From positions 35,693,621 through 35,757,620 of the forward strand of contig OY821784.1 in NCBI GenBank assembly GCA_963682175.1: a DNA stretch of 64,000 nt, given 5' to 3'. The stretch comes from Triglochin maritima. Taxonomy: Eukaryota > Streptophyta > Magnoliopsida > Alismatales > Juncaginaceae. Shown one piece after another: positions 22,010 through 34,478 of this stretch; the stretch's first letter is position 1; every line of letters begins with the position of its first letter. Position numbers and translations under genes: made by a program. The notes beneath the pieces were generated by a model that saw nothing but the letters and a program-made list of their open reading frames with translations, ran no database searches and was not told the DNA's origin.

Positions 22010-23770
22010 GGGTCATTTGCTTGGGTAGACCCCAAAAGGTGCACAATTGGCGAAATACACTTGGATTTTTACTATTCACTTGGGTGCACCTCATTTCAAA
22101 CATAATTGCTTGCATACCCTCGGACCGTTTATGGGCCCCACTCCGTTAAATTTTCTGTTGGTTTATTTACAAAACACACCCTCTAAAATTCAAATATCCT
22201 TAATATTAAATATAAAAACACAAAACAAATATTTACTTTACAAACACACCCTTCTTCTCATTCTCTCTCTTTTGTTCTCTCTCTACTCTCTCTCTCTCCA
22301 CTCTCTCTCTTGTTTTTTCTCTCCTCTCTCTCGCTACTCTCTCTCTTGTTCTCTCTCTCTCCTCTCTCTACTCTCTCTCCTCTCTCTATCTCTTTGGTTC
22401 TCTCTTCACCTTCTCTCTTTCTCTCTCTCCTATTCTCTCTCTTTCTCTCTCCTCTCTCTCTCTCATGTTCTCTCTTCTCCCTCTCTCTCTCTCTCGAATT
22501 CTCTCTCTCTCCTCTCTCTCTTCTCTCTCGAACTCTCTCTCTCTCTCTCATCTCCCTCTTGAATTCTCTATCCTCTCTCTTTTCTCCCTCTCGAATTCTC
22601 CTTCTTAAACTTAAAAAGATTCGAACAACAGAAGAGAGTGAGGAAAGCAGCAGCAGTGCATCTTTTCCTTTTCCTCATTTGAGCTGGTTGTGTTTAGATG
22701 ATCTGCCAATGCTCACATCTATCTCTTCAAGACTACTTCAAAATGTAAAATTTCTTGTTGTGGTGGAATGTCCCATGCTCAAGAAACTGACCCCTTTCTC
22801 TTCCAACACCAAAATAAGATGCAGTTGGAGTTGGTGGGAATGCCTGGAATTGGATGATCATTCAAAGGCTAAGTCAAACATGCAGGCCGAACAATTGGAA
22901 GAAAAAAGAGAGAGGAGAGAGAATTTGAGAGGGAGAAAAGAGAGAGAGAGAGGATAGAGAATTCGAGAGGGAGATGAGAGAGAGAGAGAGGAGAGAGAAT
23001 TCGAGAGAGAGGAGAGAGAGAGAGAATTCGAGAGAGAGAGGGAGAGAGAGAGAGAGAAAGAGGGAGAAGAGAGAACATGAGAGAGAGATAGAGGAGAGAG
23101 AAAGAGAGAGAATAGGAGAGAGAAGGAGAAGAGAGAACCGAAGAGAGAGAGAGAGAGTAGAGAGAGAAGAGAGAGAGGAGAGAGAGAACAAGAGAGAGAG
23201 TAGCGAGAGAGAGGAGAGAGAAAACAAGAGAGATAGAGTGGAGAGTAGAGAGAGAACAAAAGAGAGAAAGAGAGGAGAGAGGGTACAGAGAGAGGAGAGA
23301 TAGTAGAGAGAGAGAGAAAGAGGGAGAAGAGAGAACATGAGAGAGAGATAGAGGAGAGAGAATAGGAGAGAGAGAAAGAGAAAAGGAGAAGAGAGAACCG
23401 AAGAGAGATAGAGGAGAGAGAGGAGAGAGAGAACAAGAGAGAGAGTAGCAAGAGAGGGGAGAGAGAAAAGAAGAGAGAGAGTGGAGAGAGAGAGTAGAGA
23501 GAGAACAAAAGAGAGAGAATGAGAAGAATGGTGTGTTTGTAAAGAAAATATTTGTTTTGTGTTTTTATATCTAATATTAAGGATATTTGAATTTTAGAGG
23601 GTGTGTTTTGTAAATAAACCAACAGAAAATTTAACGGAGTGGGACCCATAAACGGTCTGAGGGTATGCAAGCAATTATGTTTGAAATGAGAAACACCCAA
23701 GTGAATAGTAAAAATCCAAGTGTATTTCGCCAATTGTGCACCTTTTGGGGTCTACCCAAGCAAATGACCC
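22010..23770. mobile_element. Pack-MULE with long GA/CT-rich inverted repeats
   Basis: This 1761-bp element starts GGGTCATTTGCTTGGGTAGA and ends with the reverse complement. It is flanked by a perfect 9-bp duplication TTAAAAATA (22001-22009 and 23771-23779), the Mutator size. Each TIR has about 240 bp of unique sequence plus 260-600 bp of CTCTCT (left) or GAGAGA (right) repeat, so more than half of it could fold back on itself. A host gene fragment lies in the centre. No transposase is present. Confidence 0.9.
22621..22905 (+). pseudogene. Captured NLR (CC-NBS-LRR) leucine-rich-repeat fragment
   Basis: The unique core of the Pack-MULE reads SFPFPHLSWLCLDDLPMLTS, then NVKFLVVVECPMLKKLTPFS and SWWECLELDDHSK. 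This is the C-terminal LRR end of an RPS2-like plant resistance protein, with LPxLxxLxLxxLPxLxSI and CPxLKKL repeats followed by the WWxxLEWxD tail. Roughly 80 residues are present. There is no NB-ARC domain and no start codon of its own. It is a captured gene fragment, not a gene. Flanked by inverted GA/CT arms, any transcript would sit in the loop of a long hairpin. Confidence 0.75.
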
Positions 23771-23779
23771 TTAAAAATA

Positions 23780-24289
23780 CAACTTCTTATTTCGTTTCTG
23801 TTATTTTGTATGGTTCACCTCGAGAATCACAACTTCAAAATCTTCATACCCAAACTATCTTTCCACATCTTCAACTTCTATCAATAAAAAAGTGTTTCAT
23901 GCTCCTGACCAGAAATTATATACACACTTTTGAACTTTCGTAAGAAATTCTTTTCTCTCTTAATTGATAAAAAACTCATGGGAAAGGTGGCGGTCGAGGG
24001 ACGAGGAAGAGGCAGTCGGGTAGGGTGGAAGTAGAATTCTAGCGGTTGAGGCGGTGGCGCGCCGAGGAGAAGATGGCGACGCAAGTTGCGAGGAGGAGGT
24101 GGTTGTGAGTCGAGGAGGAGGCGGCGAGTCGACGGTGCGACGGCGTGACGAGGCTCGGGGTTGGCGACGAGACGAGGAGATGCAGTGGCGACACCAACGG
24201 CGATGGGGGAGTTACGATTTGGGAATTTTGAAGAAGAGTAGAGTGGAAAGGAAGGAAGCCCTTTATCGGGCTTCTGATATAAAGTTTCA
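23780..24289. other. CACTA interior, GC-rich part
   Basis: At 23980-24210 there is a GC-rich stretch of CGAGGAGG and GGCGACG repeats on the plus strand, of the kind often seen in CACTA leader exons. No protein family was recognised. Confidence 0.4.
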
Positions 24290-24678
24290 CCGACGGACGT
24301 TATCCGTCTGTGAATGTGATCTTATATGTCGGTTTATCATGGGGATTAAGTTCGTAACGGTCCATTTTCGAACGATACATCGACGGAACATATTCATCGG
24401 TGTTTGCTTTTACGCCAAAAATATTAAATCCCTCTCATGTAATTTTTCAGAAACATTCACCGACGGTACATATATGTCGGTGTATGTTACTCATCTGACA
24501 AAATCTATGAAAATATATCCTGACGGAAACTATATGTCGATGATAATTAGCATATTCATCGGTGTATATTGCCACCGACGATTAATTTAATACGTCGGTT
24601 GAAATGTACTTAATTACACCGACGGAAATTGCACCGATGGATAGTTATCCATCAGTGAAACATATTTTTCTAGTAGTG
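24290..24678. repeat. CACTA subterminal repeats and right TIR
   Basis: CACCGACGG..CCGTCGGTG motifs occur at 24290, 24380, 24457, 24515, 24572, 24618 and 24640, followed by TTTTTCTAGTAGTG at the end. Confidence 0.8.
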
Positions 24679-25068
24679 ACAAAAAAATATAAAAATCATA
24701 ATAGGAGTAAGTTGTAGTAGCCAGAAGGAATCAAGTTGTAATGCTTATTCATTTTATGTTAGATATCCAGTTGTATCATTAGTTTGTATCAACATTAATT
24801 TTAAGTGAAAGAAAACCGTAATTTTGTAGAGTTCATTGAAGATAATTAAGAAGAGAGCATACTTTAGAGAGCATAGTTCAAAGCCTATATCAATAGAAAT
24901 AAAAGCTTATTTAGAAGAGAAAACTAACGAAGAATATATGATTCATGGAAGCTCAATTGTGAAGCAAAAACAATTGATTTTGCCTTCCCAAGTATAAAAT
25001 TACGATTTAGAAATCCATTTAAACAGATTCCCACACTTCTAGGAAATGTTTTGGTTCCAGACACTTGA
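24679..25068. other. Spacer and 3' region of the copper amine oxidase gene
   Basis: AT-rich. It must contain the 3' untranslated region of the minus-strand gene ending at 25069. No other gene is seen. Confidence 0.4.
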
Positions 25069-28000
25069 TTAAGTAATAGACGAACTATTTGTCTGAAACT
25101 CCGATTTGAAAGCTCTAGCTTTGAGCATAGGATTTCTTTCAAAGAAGTTGGCTGGCCGGAGCTCAAACCCTCCCTTCAACGTTGGCATTACTGGAAAATC
25201 TTCTTGGTTGGGTACATGATGGAATCCCATCATGTACCACAACACGATATCAACGTTCTCGATCGGACGATCCCTACGTGAAAAACAAATATGCACATCA
25301 ACTCTAGGGTTGATCGTTTGACATAACAATTCTTATGACATGTTACGTGTCTAAAACAATAACAACAAAGTCTTTAATCCCAAACTACCAGAAAACTTTC
25401 AAACTTTAATATTAGTTTGCATTTACCTTGCACTCCATGTTGCCAATGTATCATCACCGTGGGACCGGTCGGCGTAGAGCCCTGACGCCCATTTCTCCGA
25501 CTTGTCATAAGCCGTCACCCGCACTTGCTTTTTAGTATGTGCCGCTCGTCTTTGAGGGTAATCGTCGTCCGATAGAACGGAAACCGCAGTTCCACCTTTT
25601 GGAATAATCTTGTAACCCTTGTAGTTCCCCAACTTGGTCTTCTTATTAGGGTTGACAACCAACAACTCTCCAGTCACATCCTCAAGTATAATTTGAGCTT
25701 CCGATTCAGTCTTGGCGGTGTCGTACTCAACAGTCCAGTAGCTCTTCCTAGGAGTGTTCGTGACACCGTTTCTCAATGTTTTGATATTGGCTTTGGTGAA
25801 GGAGTTGTTTTGGCCATCGATATCGAGGTCGAGGTAGTATGTGATGAAGTGGTCGTGGTAAGTTCCGATGGTGTTCTCGGCCATAAGCGAGCCATAGATG
25901 TCGTCGGTGATGTGGTCTATATGAGTGTAGGAAGTGGCCTTTGCCGCTAACATTCCTGTTAAACCTACCTGCGTTTAGGTAGAAGATATACATCATTGAC
26001 ATCAACAATTTTTCACTTTTTGAATGTGTGTGCAAAATTTATGAAAGAAGAAACACAAAAATCATAGTTGTGAACAACAATTAAAAGTGTCTGAGAAAAA
26101 GTCTCAAGCCCTTCTTTTTGCAAATTTATTGTGCCCTGATCAGCCCTGTTAACAAAACAAAGTACCAAGTTGATTTTCAATCATAATCGTGATTGTTGAA
26201 TCGATGAGTTTTATAGATTTCCGTACTAGATGAAAATCATGAATTTGTAAAATATTTTTCAAGGGGTCATACTCCATAGATGAGGTTTGGGCTATGCAGT
26301 ATGGAAATATATATTAAGTATTACCTCAACTTTGATTGTTCCAGCTGGTTTGAACTCCCAATCAAAGACATAATCGTAATTTCCAACTGTGGATACCATC
26401 CTCACAACAAGGCTTACTTCGGGTCTCACATGAGCAGTCTGCAAATCAAGAAGCACAATTCATGGAAAGTTATTGTTCATGGTAAATTATATAGTACGTA
26501 CATTTTATTTATTTATATTAATTCTTCAAGGAATGTAAATCCTCCTTCTCAGGTTCGGCTGGTTGTGAATTCAAGCTGAATACCGAGTTAAGTTATTAAC
26601 TATATATGGTTCGATCTGGATAGGTGTCATTCTCAATTGGTTCATGTTCAAGTTTAAATTCGAGTCCAGTTTTTTCGAGCCGAGCTTAAGTCAAGTCACA
26701 AGCATAATCTAAACTTTAAATCCTTCGTATGACTGCAATTTTTAAATTAAACTTCAAGGTGATTAGCCTAATCATTCACTTACTGAATTAGGACCGAAGT
26801 CTGTGCGCCTCCAAATGACATCCCCGGCATATCGCTCGAACAAGCACACGACCCTTTTTGTCTCCACTATCGCACCATCTTTACCCGGGGCTCGATATGA
26901 ATCAACAAAAGCCGCATTAGCCGGGCAATCGGTCCCTGGCTCAAGTGAATATGACGATTCACCTAGTCCGAATTCCCCAGCATCCATGTAAGTCTTGTAG
27001 TACCACTCCTCCGAGGGGTCCATGTATGGGACGAAAAGATCGGAGAGATGACCTTTGTATAGAACAAGTTTGTACTTGTCTTCATCGATGTCGTAGATGG
27101 ACGCCATGGAGATGACCACTCCTGCCCGTTGGTCGAAGCCCAAGTGGAATTGCCAATTTGCCCACCTACACAAGCAAGAAGAAGGTGCATCTTTTAAAGA
27201 ACATAATTAAAGAGATGCAAAGTGTTACAAACCGAATGTGAGATGGATAAACTGCAATTAATCTTATGTCTTTATTATATATATATGATAACTTCAGATG
27301 GAATAAGTACTGATGACAGTTTACCCTTCATTTAACATAAATCTAACTACATATCATAAGACTAAACTACGCTCTATATATTGTTTTGTTTGGTGAACTT
27401 AGGTATTATAAGTGTTTATTTTGTATATATAGTTTATGTGAAGTACTTTTATATATACTACCGTTAGACTGTCTATGTTTTTATGTTATATCGGTTTAGT
27501 TTCTAAATGTTAGAGTGAATGAGTGCAAATTAAAATGTCAGAATTGAGACCCAATTTATTGATCGTTTAGCCGGCAAATACGACTTGAGATCCATATATA
27601 TAGTATATTTGGTTACAAATTGGATTGCGTGAAGGTCCGAAAACTGTGGGTCCACTCCAATTCGCAATCTATTTAAAACTCAGATTTGGGATTACGAACT
27701 AGACTTTGGGACCACGAGTGCAAATTAAAATGTCAGAATGCCTGTCTTCCACCGTAGTGGACACCAACTAGATAAGTGAAGGTTGCCGAGATGACTTAAA
27801 TGTTGCAGCCGTCGTTTACACCCTAGAAATAATGCTTCTGAAATTGTGGCGTTATTTATCATAAAACAAAAAAAAATATTGTGTTGGTAAGCTGTCCAAA
27901 TTCAAAGTTTTGGAATGTCTACAGAAGTGCATGTGATCCAAACTTGTGAGTGCGTTGAATTTATGCCATCTTTGGGGCCACATGAACCACTTGTTCCTCT

Positions 28001-29335
28001 ATATGATACTTCAGTCAAACAGATATTCATAGTTTTCTTTTAACTTGATGTTTTTTAGCTTAAAATACCACATTCATTATCTATGTTTATCCGAATCGAA
28101 TCTCACGAGAGATCTCTCAATAAGTTGAACCTTTTAAAGATTATACCCTCTTTAATGTACTAAAGAAACTATATATGCGTTTGTAATTAACGTATTAACT
28201 AATATTTTTGTAGCTTACTAATTGGAACTAACTGAATTGGAAGATTTTCTTGGAAAAAAAGGTATTAATTAGTTGATTTGAGATATCTTTTCCATAATCA
28301 TAAGCATGCAGGGTTTGAATTCAATTTGCATGAATAATGTTGACTAAAAATAGGAATACCCACTAAATTAGATGGCACCTTCGTATTACGTATAACTGCT
28401 GCCATACTAATTAATGTTGACTATATATGTGAAGTATTTTAATATTGTATATAACTATTCTTTATACTACATATAAGAATGGTGCTAATAAAAACGCTAG
28501 ACTAACACAAACACGTTGGTTCGGGATTTATGTGTGTTGCATTTGTTCCACTAAATAAAAATTAAAAAACTTGGAACACAAACTTAACCAACCTTATCAA
28601 ATGACCATCTATCTCAATGCTACTTCCCTCCGGCCGGTAAACCACCCCGGGCTTCGCCTGAGGCGGGAACGGCCCCGACACCTTCCCCGTCTTATACTCC
28701 GTCCCTTCGGCCTTCGGCACGGCCACGACAAACCTATCCTTGAACCAAACAACCCTCATCAAATCAATATCAACCACCATCTCTAAACCCTCCAAAGGTC
28801 TCATGAAAAAATTAGAAGTGGCCTTAGTAACAAAGAACTCCATCTTAAGCCTCCTCCCCTCCTCCTTCTCCCCGAACCATCCAACCGTCACACCGACACA
28901 TCCCACGTCCTTAACTGCCAAACCTCTTTTCCTAACCGCCTCGGCGAATGGGGTGTAGTTGGCCGCCACCGAGCTAGCATCAATTTGCTCATTGAAAGTC
29001 AACATAGGGTGGCCAAACCCTTCATGCACCTTGTGGTTGAAAACCGAGGAACTGGCGAGGTCAACAGTGAACTCATGAGTAACGGACTTTGACCTTACAA
29101 TAGCGAAAGCCCGTCTGGGCAATGGGGGGGTGGACGGGGACAACGAGAGGATGGTGGCCTTGTCGGGATCATCGAGGCCGACGTAGTGGAAAGAGAGGGA
29201 GGTGGGGGAGATGTAAGGTGAGGACTTGATTAGGGTTTGGACTTTGGTGAGCTCTGAGGGTGTGAGGGGGTCTAGCGGGTGGCGGTGGCCGGAGATGGAA
29301 GAGAGGTGGAGGAGAAGTAGAAGGGAAATGATCAT
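25069..29335 (-). CDS. Copper-containing primary amine oxidase, secreted (five exons, 661 aa)
   Basis: Exons inferred: 29335-28593, 27165-26784, 26438-26325, 25968-25427 and 25273-25069, all GT..AG and in phase. The enzyme oxidises primary amines such as putrescine to aldehydes, releasing ammonia and hydrogen peroxide. Residues 1 to about 20 are a signal peptide ([16 protein letters not shown]), fitting apoplast or peroxisome-bound relatives; no C-terminal SKL is present, so apoplast is more likely. Two small N-terminal domains are in exon 1. The catalytic domain has Asp309 as general base ([10 protein letters not shown]) and Tyr396 in the cofactor motif VGNYDY, which matures to TPQ. Copper ligands are His451 and His453 (YHDHF) and the HH pair at 612-613 ([12 protein letters not shown]). 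Length is close to that of plant relatives. A decayed second tail at 37.7 kb shows there was a tandem copy. Confidence 0.93.
27166..28592. other. First intron of the copper amine oxidase gene
   Basis: 1.4 kb, AT-rich, without coding signal. The 20-mer GTGCAAATTAAAATGTCAGA occurs at about 27520 and 27718, a short direct repeat of unknown origin. Confidence 0.6.
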
Positions 29336-29587
29336 TGTGGTTTGGACTTGTGAAGGGAGGGAATGAGATGGGTTTGGTGTATCATATCTTCTTATGTATG
29401 TGTAGATACCAAATTGCCCATTACTTGATTATGAACTGCTAATGTTAAGGCTGATGGTGACTCTCGATAATTTAACGTCAAGCTAGTTCAAGTAGAGATA
29501 TAAACAATATTGCTTTTGTTAAACTCAATGTTTCATGGAATTTTGATTCTTAATTGAAAAATCATGTAATCATAGTTTCATGCATAT
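29336..29587. other. Promoter side of the copper amine oxidase gene
   Basis: Only about 250 bp separate the start codon from the copia element, so the retrotransposon sits in the proximal promoter. No clear TATA box was picked out. Confidence 0.4.
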
Positions 29588-29843
29588 TGAATTGTGGAAG
29601 AAGAATGATAGATTATTATTTTCTGATTAATCTTTGATTTACAAGAACTTGTGTATAAATAGAAGATACAAAATAAGGACCGTTGGAAGCTTTCTTAATT
29701 AGGAGGAGCGGGGGGCAATTATTTCTTTCCTTGTGTGGAATATTGCGTTTGCAGAATCTGGAGGAGATGTATCCCAACGGCTATGGGAGATTTCGTCTGA
29801 GAGGAGCAGGCGATATGTTTCCTTTTTTGATGATATTTCAACA
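29588..29843 (-). repeat. 3' LTR of the copia element
   Basis: 256 bp from TGAATTGTGG to TTTCAACA on the plus strand. The polypurine side AACTTGAGAGGGTGTG (minus strand) lies right beside it at 29844 onward. Confidence 0.9.
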
Positions 29844-29862
29844 CACCCTCTCAAGTTGGATC

Positions 29863-32800
29863 CTAATGGATGTTGAAGGAGCCTAACTTGAGCAGAATTT
29901 GTTGAAAATTTTTGTGATCCAATCCTTTGGTGAAGATATCAGCGAGTTGCTCCTTACTTGGAACGTATGGGACTTCTATTTCGTTTGACTGGATCTTTTC
30001 TCGGATGAAGTGACAATCCACCTCGATATGTTTAGTCCTTTCGTGAAAGACTGGATTGGAAGCTATGTGTCGGGCAACGTTGTTGTCACAAAACATCTGC
30101 ATAGGTTGATTATAGGGTGGTTTCATGTCTTTGAGAAGTTGCTTGAGCTATATGAGCTCACTTGTAGTTGAAGCCATCGCACGGTATTCAGCCTCAGCAC
30201 TGGATCTGGCGACAACGTTTTGATTTTTGCTTTTCCAAGTTACCAAGTTCCCCCCTACGAATGTGCAGAAGCCTGTAGTAGATTTCCGGTCATGACTTCC
30301 TGCCCAATCTGCATCTGAATAACCGATGATTTCATTAGAGTTATTCTTTTTCATCCATAGTCCCTGTCCAGGGGTCCTTTTTAGATAACACATGATCCGG
30401 TCAATTATCTCTAAGTGATGTGTATGAGGATTATGCATAAATTGACTAATGGTGCTTACAGCATACGTTATATCTGGTCTGGTAACTGTGAGGTATATTA
30501 GTTTACCCACAAGTCTTTGAAATTGACCTATATCTTTAACTGGTTCTCCGCCCGTTGGACTCACTTTACGATTAGTTTTGATAGGAGTGTTAGTGGGTTT
30601 AGATCCTATTTTACCAGTTTCATGTAGAAGATCGAGGACATACTTTCCTTGGGACATAAACAAACCCTTTTTTGAATAAGCAAATTCTATTCCTAGAAAG
30701 TATTTTAGAAATCCTAGGTCTTTTATGTCAAATGATGATTTTAGATGCATTTTAACTAAGTTTATTTTGTTATCACAGTCTCCTGTAATGATGATGTCAT
30801 CGACATATACTAAGACTATTACAGTATTATTGTTCTAAGTTTTGACAAACATAGAAGCATCAGCAGTACTTTTAGTAAATCCATAATTAATTAGAGAAAG
30901 GCTGAGTTTGGCATACCATGCGCGGGGTGACTGTTTTAACCCGTAGATTGACTTGTGGAGCTTACATACCTGATTTGGAGAAGAGTTGAACCCTGGTGGA
31001 AGTGTCATGTATACTTCTTCCTCAAGATTTCCCTGAAGAAAAGCATTTTTCACATCCATTTGGAATATATTCCACCCTTTATTTACTGCTATGGATAAGA
31101 GAACACGAATTGTGTTCATTTTAGCTACAGATGCAAATGTTTCTAAGTAGTCAAGGCCGTAGGTTTGAGTATATCATTTGGCTACAAGACGAGCTTTATA
31201 GCTTTCTATGGTGCCATTACTGTTATATTTGATTTTATAGATCCATTTACATCCTACGGGTTTTATTCCTGGTTGAATAGGGACAAGAGTCCAAGTCTTG
31301 TTGGATTCTAAGGCCTTGATTTCATCCCTCATGGCATTGAGCCATTTAGGATCTTTTATGGCATTATTAAAGTTGGTGGGTTCTATGTGACTATCTATTT
31401 CGGTTATGAAGGCCTTATGGTTGGTTTTTATTTGATTATAGGACAAGTGGTCCTCGATGGGGTAAGTGACGTGAGAGGTAACATACTTATGTAAGTAGGA
31501 GGGAGGACGAGTAGGGCGATATGACCGTCTTTGATGTGTTTCTTCCTCCTCTGTTCTTGGTTCATCTTGGGTTGTTTCTTCGGGTCTTGTGTTGGTGATG
31601 TGTCTTGTCTGGGAGTGTCGAAGTTGTTGACCGGGAGGGGAACATTGCTTGTAGGAGACGTGCCTTGGGGAGAAGGACTTTGTCCCTTTGGAAATAAGGA
31701 CTATCTTCAAAAAATTGTACATCACGAGAAACATAAATTTTACAATTCTGGGGATCATAACATTTATATCCTTTTTTCTTAGAAGAATATCCTAAGAAAA
31801 CACATTTACAAGAGCTAGAGTCTAGCTTATCCATCCTGGTCCTGTGAACAAAGACAACACAACCAAAGGTTTTGAGGTGATCAAGAGTCATTTTTCTTCC
31901 ATTTAGAATTTCTAGTGGTTGTTTGTTTTGAAGTCTTGGACTAGGGAGTCTGTTAATAAGATAAGCAGCCGTTAAAACCGCGTCTGACCAAAACCTTTTT
32001 GGAACATGATGTTGGAAAAGCAAGGATCTGGTGATATTTAATAAATGTCTATTTTTCCTTTCAGAAACCCCATTTTGTTTGGGAGTATTAATGCAAGTGG
32101 TTTGATGAAAGATGCCCTTTTGTTTTAAAAAATTTTGAAACATGTTACTGGTATATTCAGAACCATTATCGGATCTAAGAATTTTAATATTGAAACCATA
32201 CATATTTTCTACAAACGTAACAAATTCACGAAAAATCTCAAAAACATCAGATTTTGATCTAAGTAAGTAAATCCATGTGGTACGAGAAAAATCATCAATG
32301 AAGGTAATAAAATATTTGAACCCATTATAGGATTCAGTGGGAGCGGGCCCCCAAATATCAGAGTGAATCATCTCGAGGGGTCTATCTATTTTAGTAGTAG
32401 ATAACTGAAAAGGTAACCTGACTTGTTTTGATAAACTACAAACATCACAAGTTATTTCAGAATTAATAATTGGAAATAAAGTTTTCAAAACAGAATGAGA
32501 GGGGTGTCCCATCCTCCTGTGCCAAAGTTCATGTATGGTGTTATTGCTGACATGCAATGCAGTGTTATTGGAATCTAGAATATATAAATTATTTTGATGA
32601 GTACCTCTACCAATCGTCTTCCCTGTGGAGCGATCCTGAAAGAGTACATCATTAGGAGTAAATATAACATTACAATTTAATTCCTTTGTGAGTTTGGCCA
32701 CAGATAATAGGTTGGAGTTAAAACATGGTACATAAAGAACATCTTTAGTTATTTGATTTAGTAATCTAGTGTCCTCTATTCCTTTAATTTCTACTTGATT

Positions 32801-34097
32801 ACCATTAGCCACAGTTACAAATTTATCAAGCATTTCTAATCTATTGTTGATATTACTTAACATGGTAGTATTTCCAGTCATGTGATTAGTGGCACCTGAG
32901 TCAATGATCCAATTTTTATTACAAGGATTATCACAAAATAATGCAGTGTAATGATTCAAGGTTTTTGGCATACCTGTCTTATTACCTGAAGTGTGGGGGT
33001 TGTTTTGCAACAAGGAATTAAGTTGGTCCACCAACAGGTTGAGCTGGTTTGGTCCAGAATGGCTTGGGCCCAAGCCCACGAGATTTGAAGACGTGGTCCT
33101 GTTGCTGCACTGCTCGTGATTTGGGTGATAGTCGGTTGGATCCGAATGCATTGTCGAATCTCCCATCGTATAAAAGCTACACGATCTGCCTCCGTTGTTT
33201 CCATTTCCGGTTTGTGCGAGAAGAGGGGTTGAGCTAGGGTTTGTCTGGTGGTCGCCGCTCCCCATGGCGGTGTAGTAGCCGCCGACACCTGATGATCTCA
33301 TGTTGTTTCTGTCGTTCCCTTCTCGTCTGTCACCATCTCTTGACGGTCGGAGGTGCGGATGAAGAAACCAGGAGTGGTTTTTATTGTGTCCTGATTTTTT
33401 ACAGTTTTCGCAGTATTCGTCCTTCCGATTTCCGTACCTTTTTTTGTTGTTGTGGTTTGCGGTTGGATTTGGGGTTTTTGTGACAAAAAATGCACTGGTT
33501 TCGCCTCCAGTTTCTGTTTGGGTGTGTCCTTGCGGAGGAGCGGTAGTCCTGCGGCGAGTTTCCTCGCGTTGGATCATCGTTGGGACTGCAGCAAGGGATG
33601 GGAGTTCTTGTGACATGATCACTTGGCTTCTTATGGACTCATAGCTTGCATCTAAGCCCACCAGAAATTGATAGATGCGATTTTGTTCAGTGCGTTGTTT
33701 GATGATTTCGGCGTCGGTGGTCGGGGGTTCATAAACCCCTAACTCGTCCCACGCTTTCCTGAGACTTCCGAGGTAGTCTGTGATGGATTTCATGGACGGC
33801 TTCCCATAGTTCTTGCGCGCTTTCTTTGTATAGGAAGATTTCGCCAATGTTGGGTTGCATGGAAGAGATTATCCATGACATTACCAGGTGATCCCTGGTT
33901 TGCCATTCTTCTTGTTTGTTTTCTGTCCCGGCGCCTTCTGGTTTCTTTGTTTTCCCCGTGATGTGGCCAAGCCTCCCCCTGCCACTGAGGGAGAGGGTGA
34001 CCGCGCGAGCCCAAGTGAGGTAGTTTGACCCGTTGAAGAGGGTTGAGACCAGGCGCGAGGACGAGCTTGATTCTGAGTTGCTTGCATTTTCAGCCAT
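29863..34097 (-). pseudogene. Copia Gag-Pol polyprotein with frameshifts and stops
   Basis: Gag starts at 34097 (MAENASNSESSSSSRLVSTL, with LFNGSNYLTWARAV). A frameshift near 33800-33850 moves to the next frame. That frame carries a knuckle-like YCENCKKSGHNKNH, a protease WIIDSGATNHMTGN, and an integrase with HELWHRRMGHPSH, CDVCSLSK, IDDFSR and LRSDNGSEYTS. A second shift near 31560-31600 leads to the reverse transcriptase. This is broken by TGA at 31174-31176 and TAG at 30835-30837, just before the YVDD motif (VYVDDIIITG). RNase H follows with YSDADWAGSHDRKSTTGF and ARSSAEAEYRAMA, then TAG at 30148-30150. At least five lesions make it non-functional, yet domains are well kept. No envelope gene is seen. 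Confidence 0.9.
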
Positions 34098-34222
34098 GGT
34101 GTTTTTTGGGTCTGGATGTTGGCTTATTAGCCTTCAACCCCTTTTAATCACCAATAACGATCAGTGATGACCTCCGGGGGATCTCTGAGATCGTTTTTTC
34201 GTTTATTGCTCTGATACCATAT

Positions 34223-34478
34223 TGAATTGTGGAAGAAGAATGATAGATTATTATTTTCTGATTAATCTTTGATTTACAAGAACTTGTGTATAAATAGAAG
34301 ATACAAAATAAGGACTGTTGGAAGCTTTCTTAATTAGGAGGAGCGGGGGGCAATTATTTCTTTCCTTGTGTGGAATATTGCGTTTGCAGAATCTGGAGGA
34401 GATGTATCCCAACGGCTATGGGAGATTTCGTCTGAGAGGAGCCGGTGATATGTTTCCTTTTTTGATGATATTTCAACA
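34223..34478 (-). repeat. 5' LTR of the copia element
   Basis: 256 bp, about 99% identical to 29588-29843. On the minus strand it lies upstream of the PBS and gag. TATAAATA at about 34290 (plus strand) is inside it but in the wrong orientation for the element. Confidence 0.9.

Larger units (their letters stand above)
17440..24678 (-). mobile_element. CACTA (En/Spm) transposon, interrupted
   Basis: The right end is clear: the minus strand begins CACTACTAGAAAAATATG at 24678, and arrays of CACCGACGG/CCGTCGGTG motifs lie just inside it (24290-24660). The left part has the same kind of array (17480-17870), but its terminus near 17440 no longer reads CACTA. Transposase exons lie between on the minus strand. 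A solo LTR (18816-20349) and a Pack-MULE (22010-23770) are inserted in it, which accounts for much of the length. Confidence 0.7.
29588..34478 (-). mobile_element. Ty1/copia retrotransposon (RE1-like order), recently inactivated
   Basis: A 4.9-kb element with 256-bp LTRs at both ends, a PBS complement GCTCTGATACCA at 34209, and coding order Gag-protease-integrase-reverse transcriptase-RNase H on the minus strand. LTRs differ at about three sites, which suggests a young insertion. I do not see a matching 5-bp duplication (left flank CATAT, right flank ATACA), so the ends may have been altered. Confidence 0.92.

Noticed and set aside
22258..23733. Long Ser/Leu and Arg/Glu open frames
   Set aside because: Translations of CT and GA microsatellite in the Pack-MULE arms.
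25693..25950. Plus-strand open frame over exon 4 of the amine oxidase
   Set aside because: Opposite-strand shadow of a well-supported exon.
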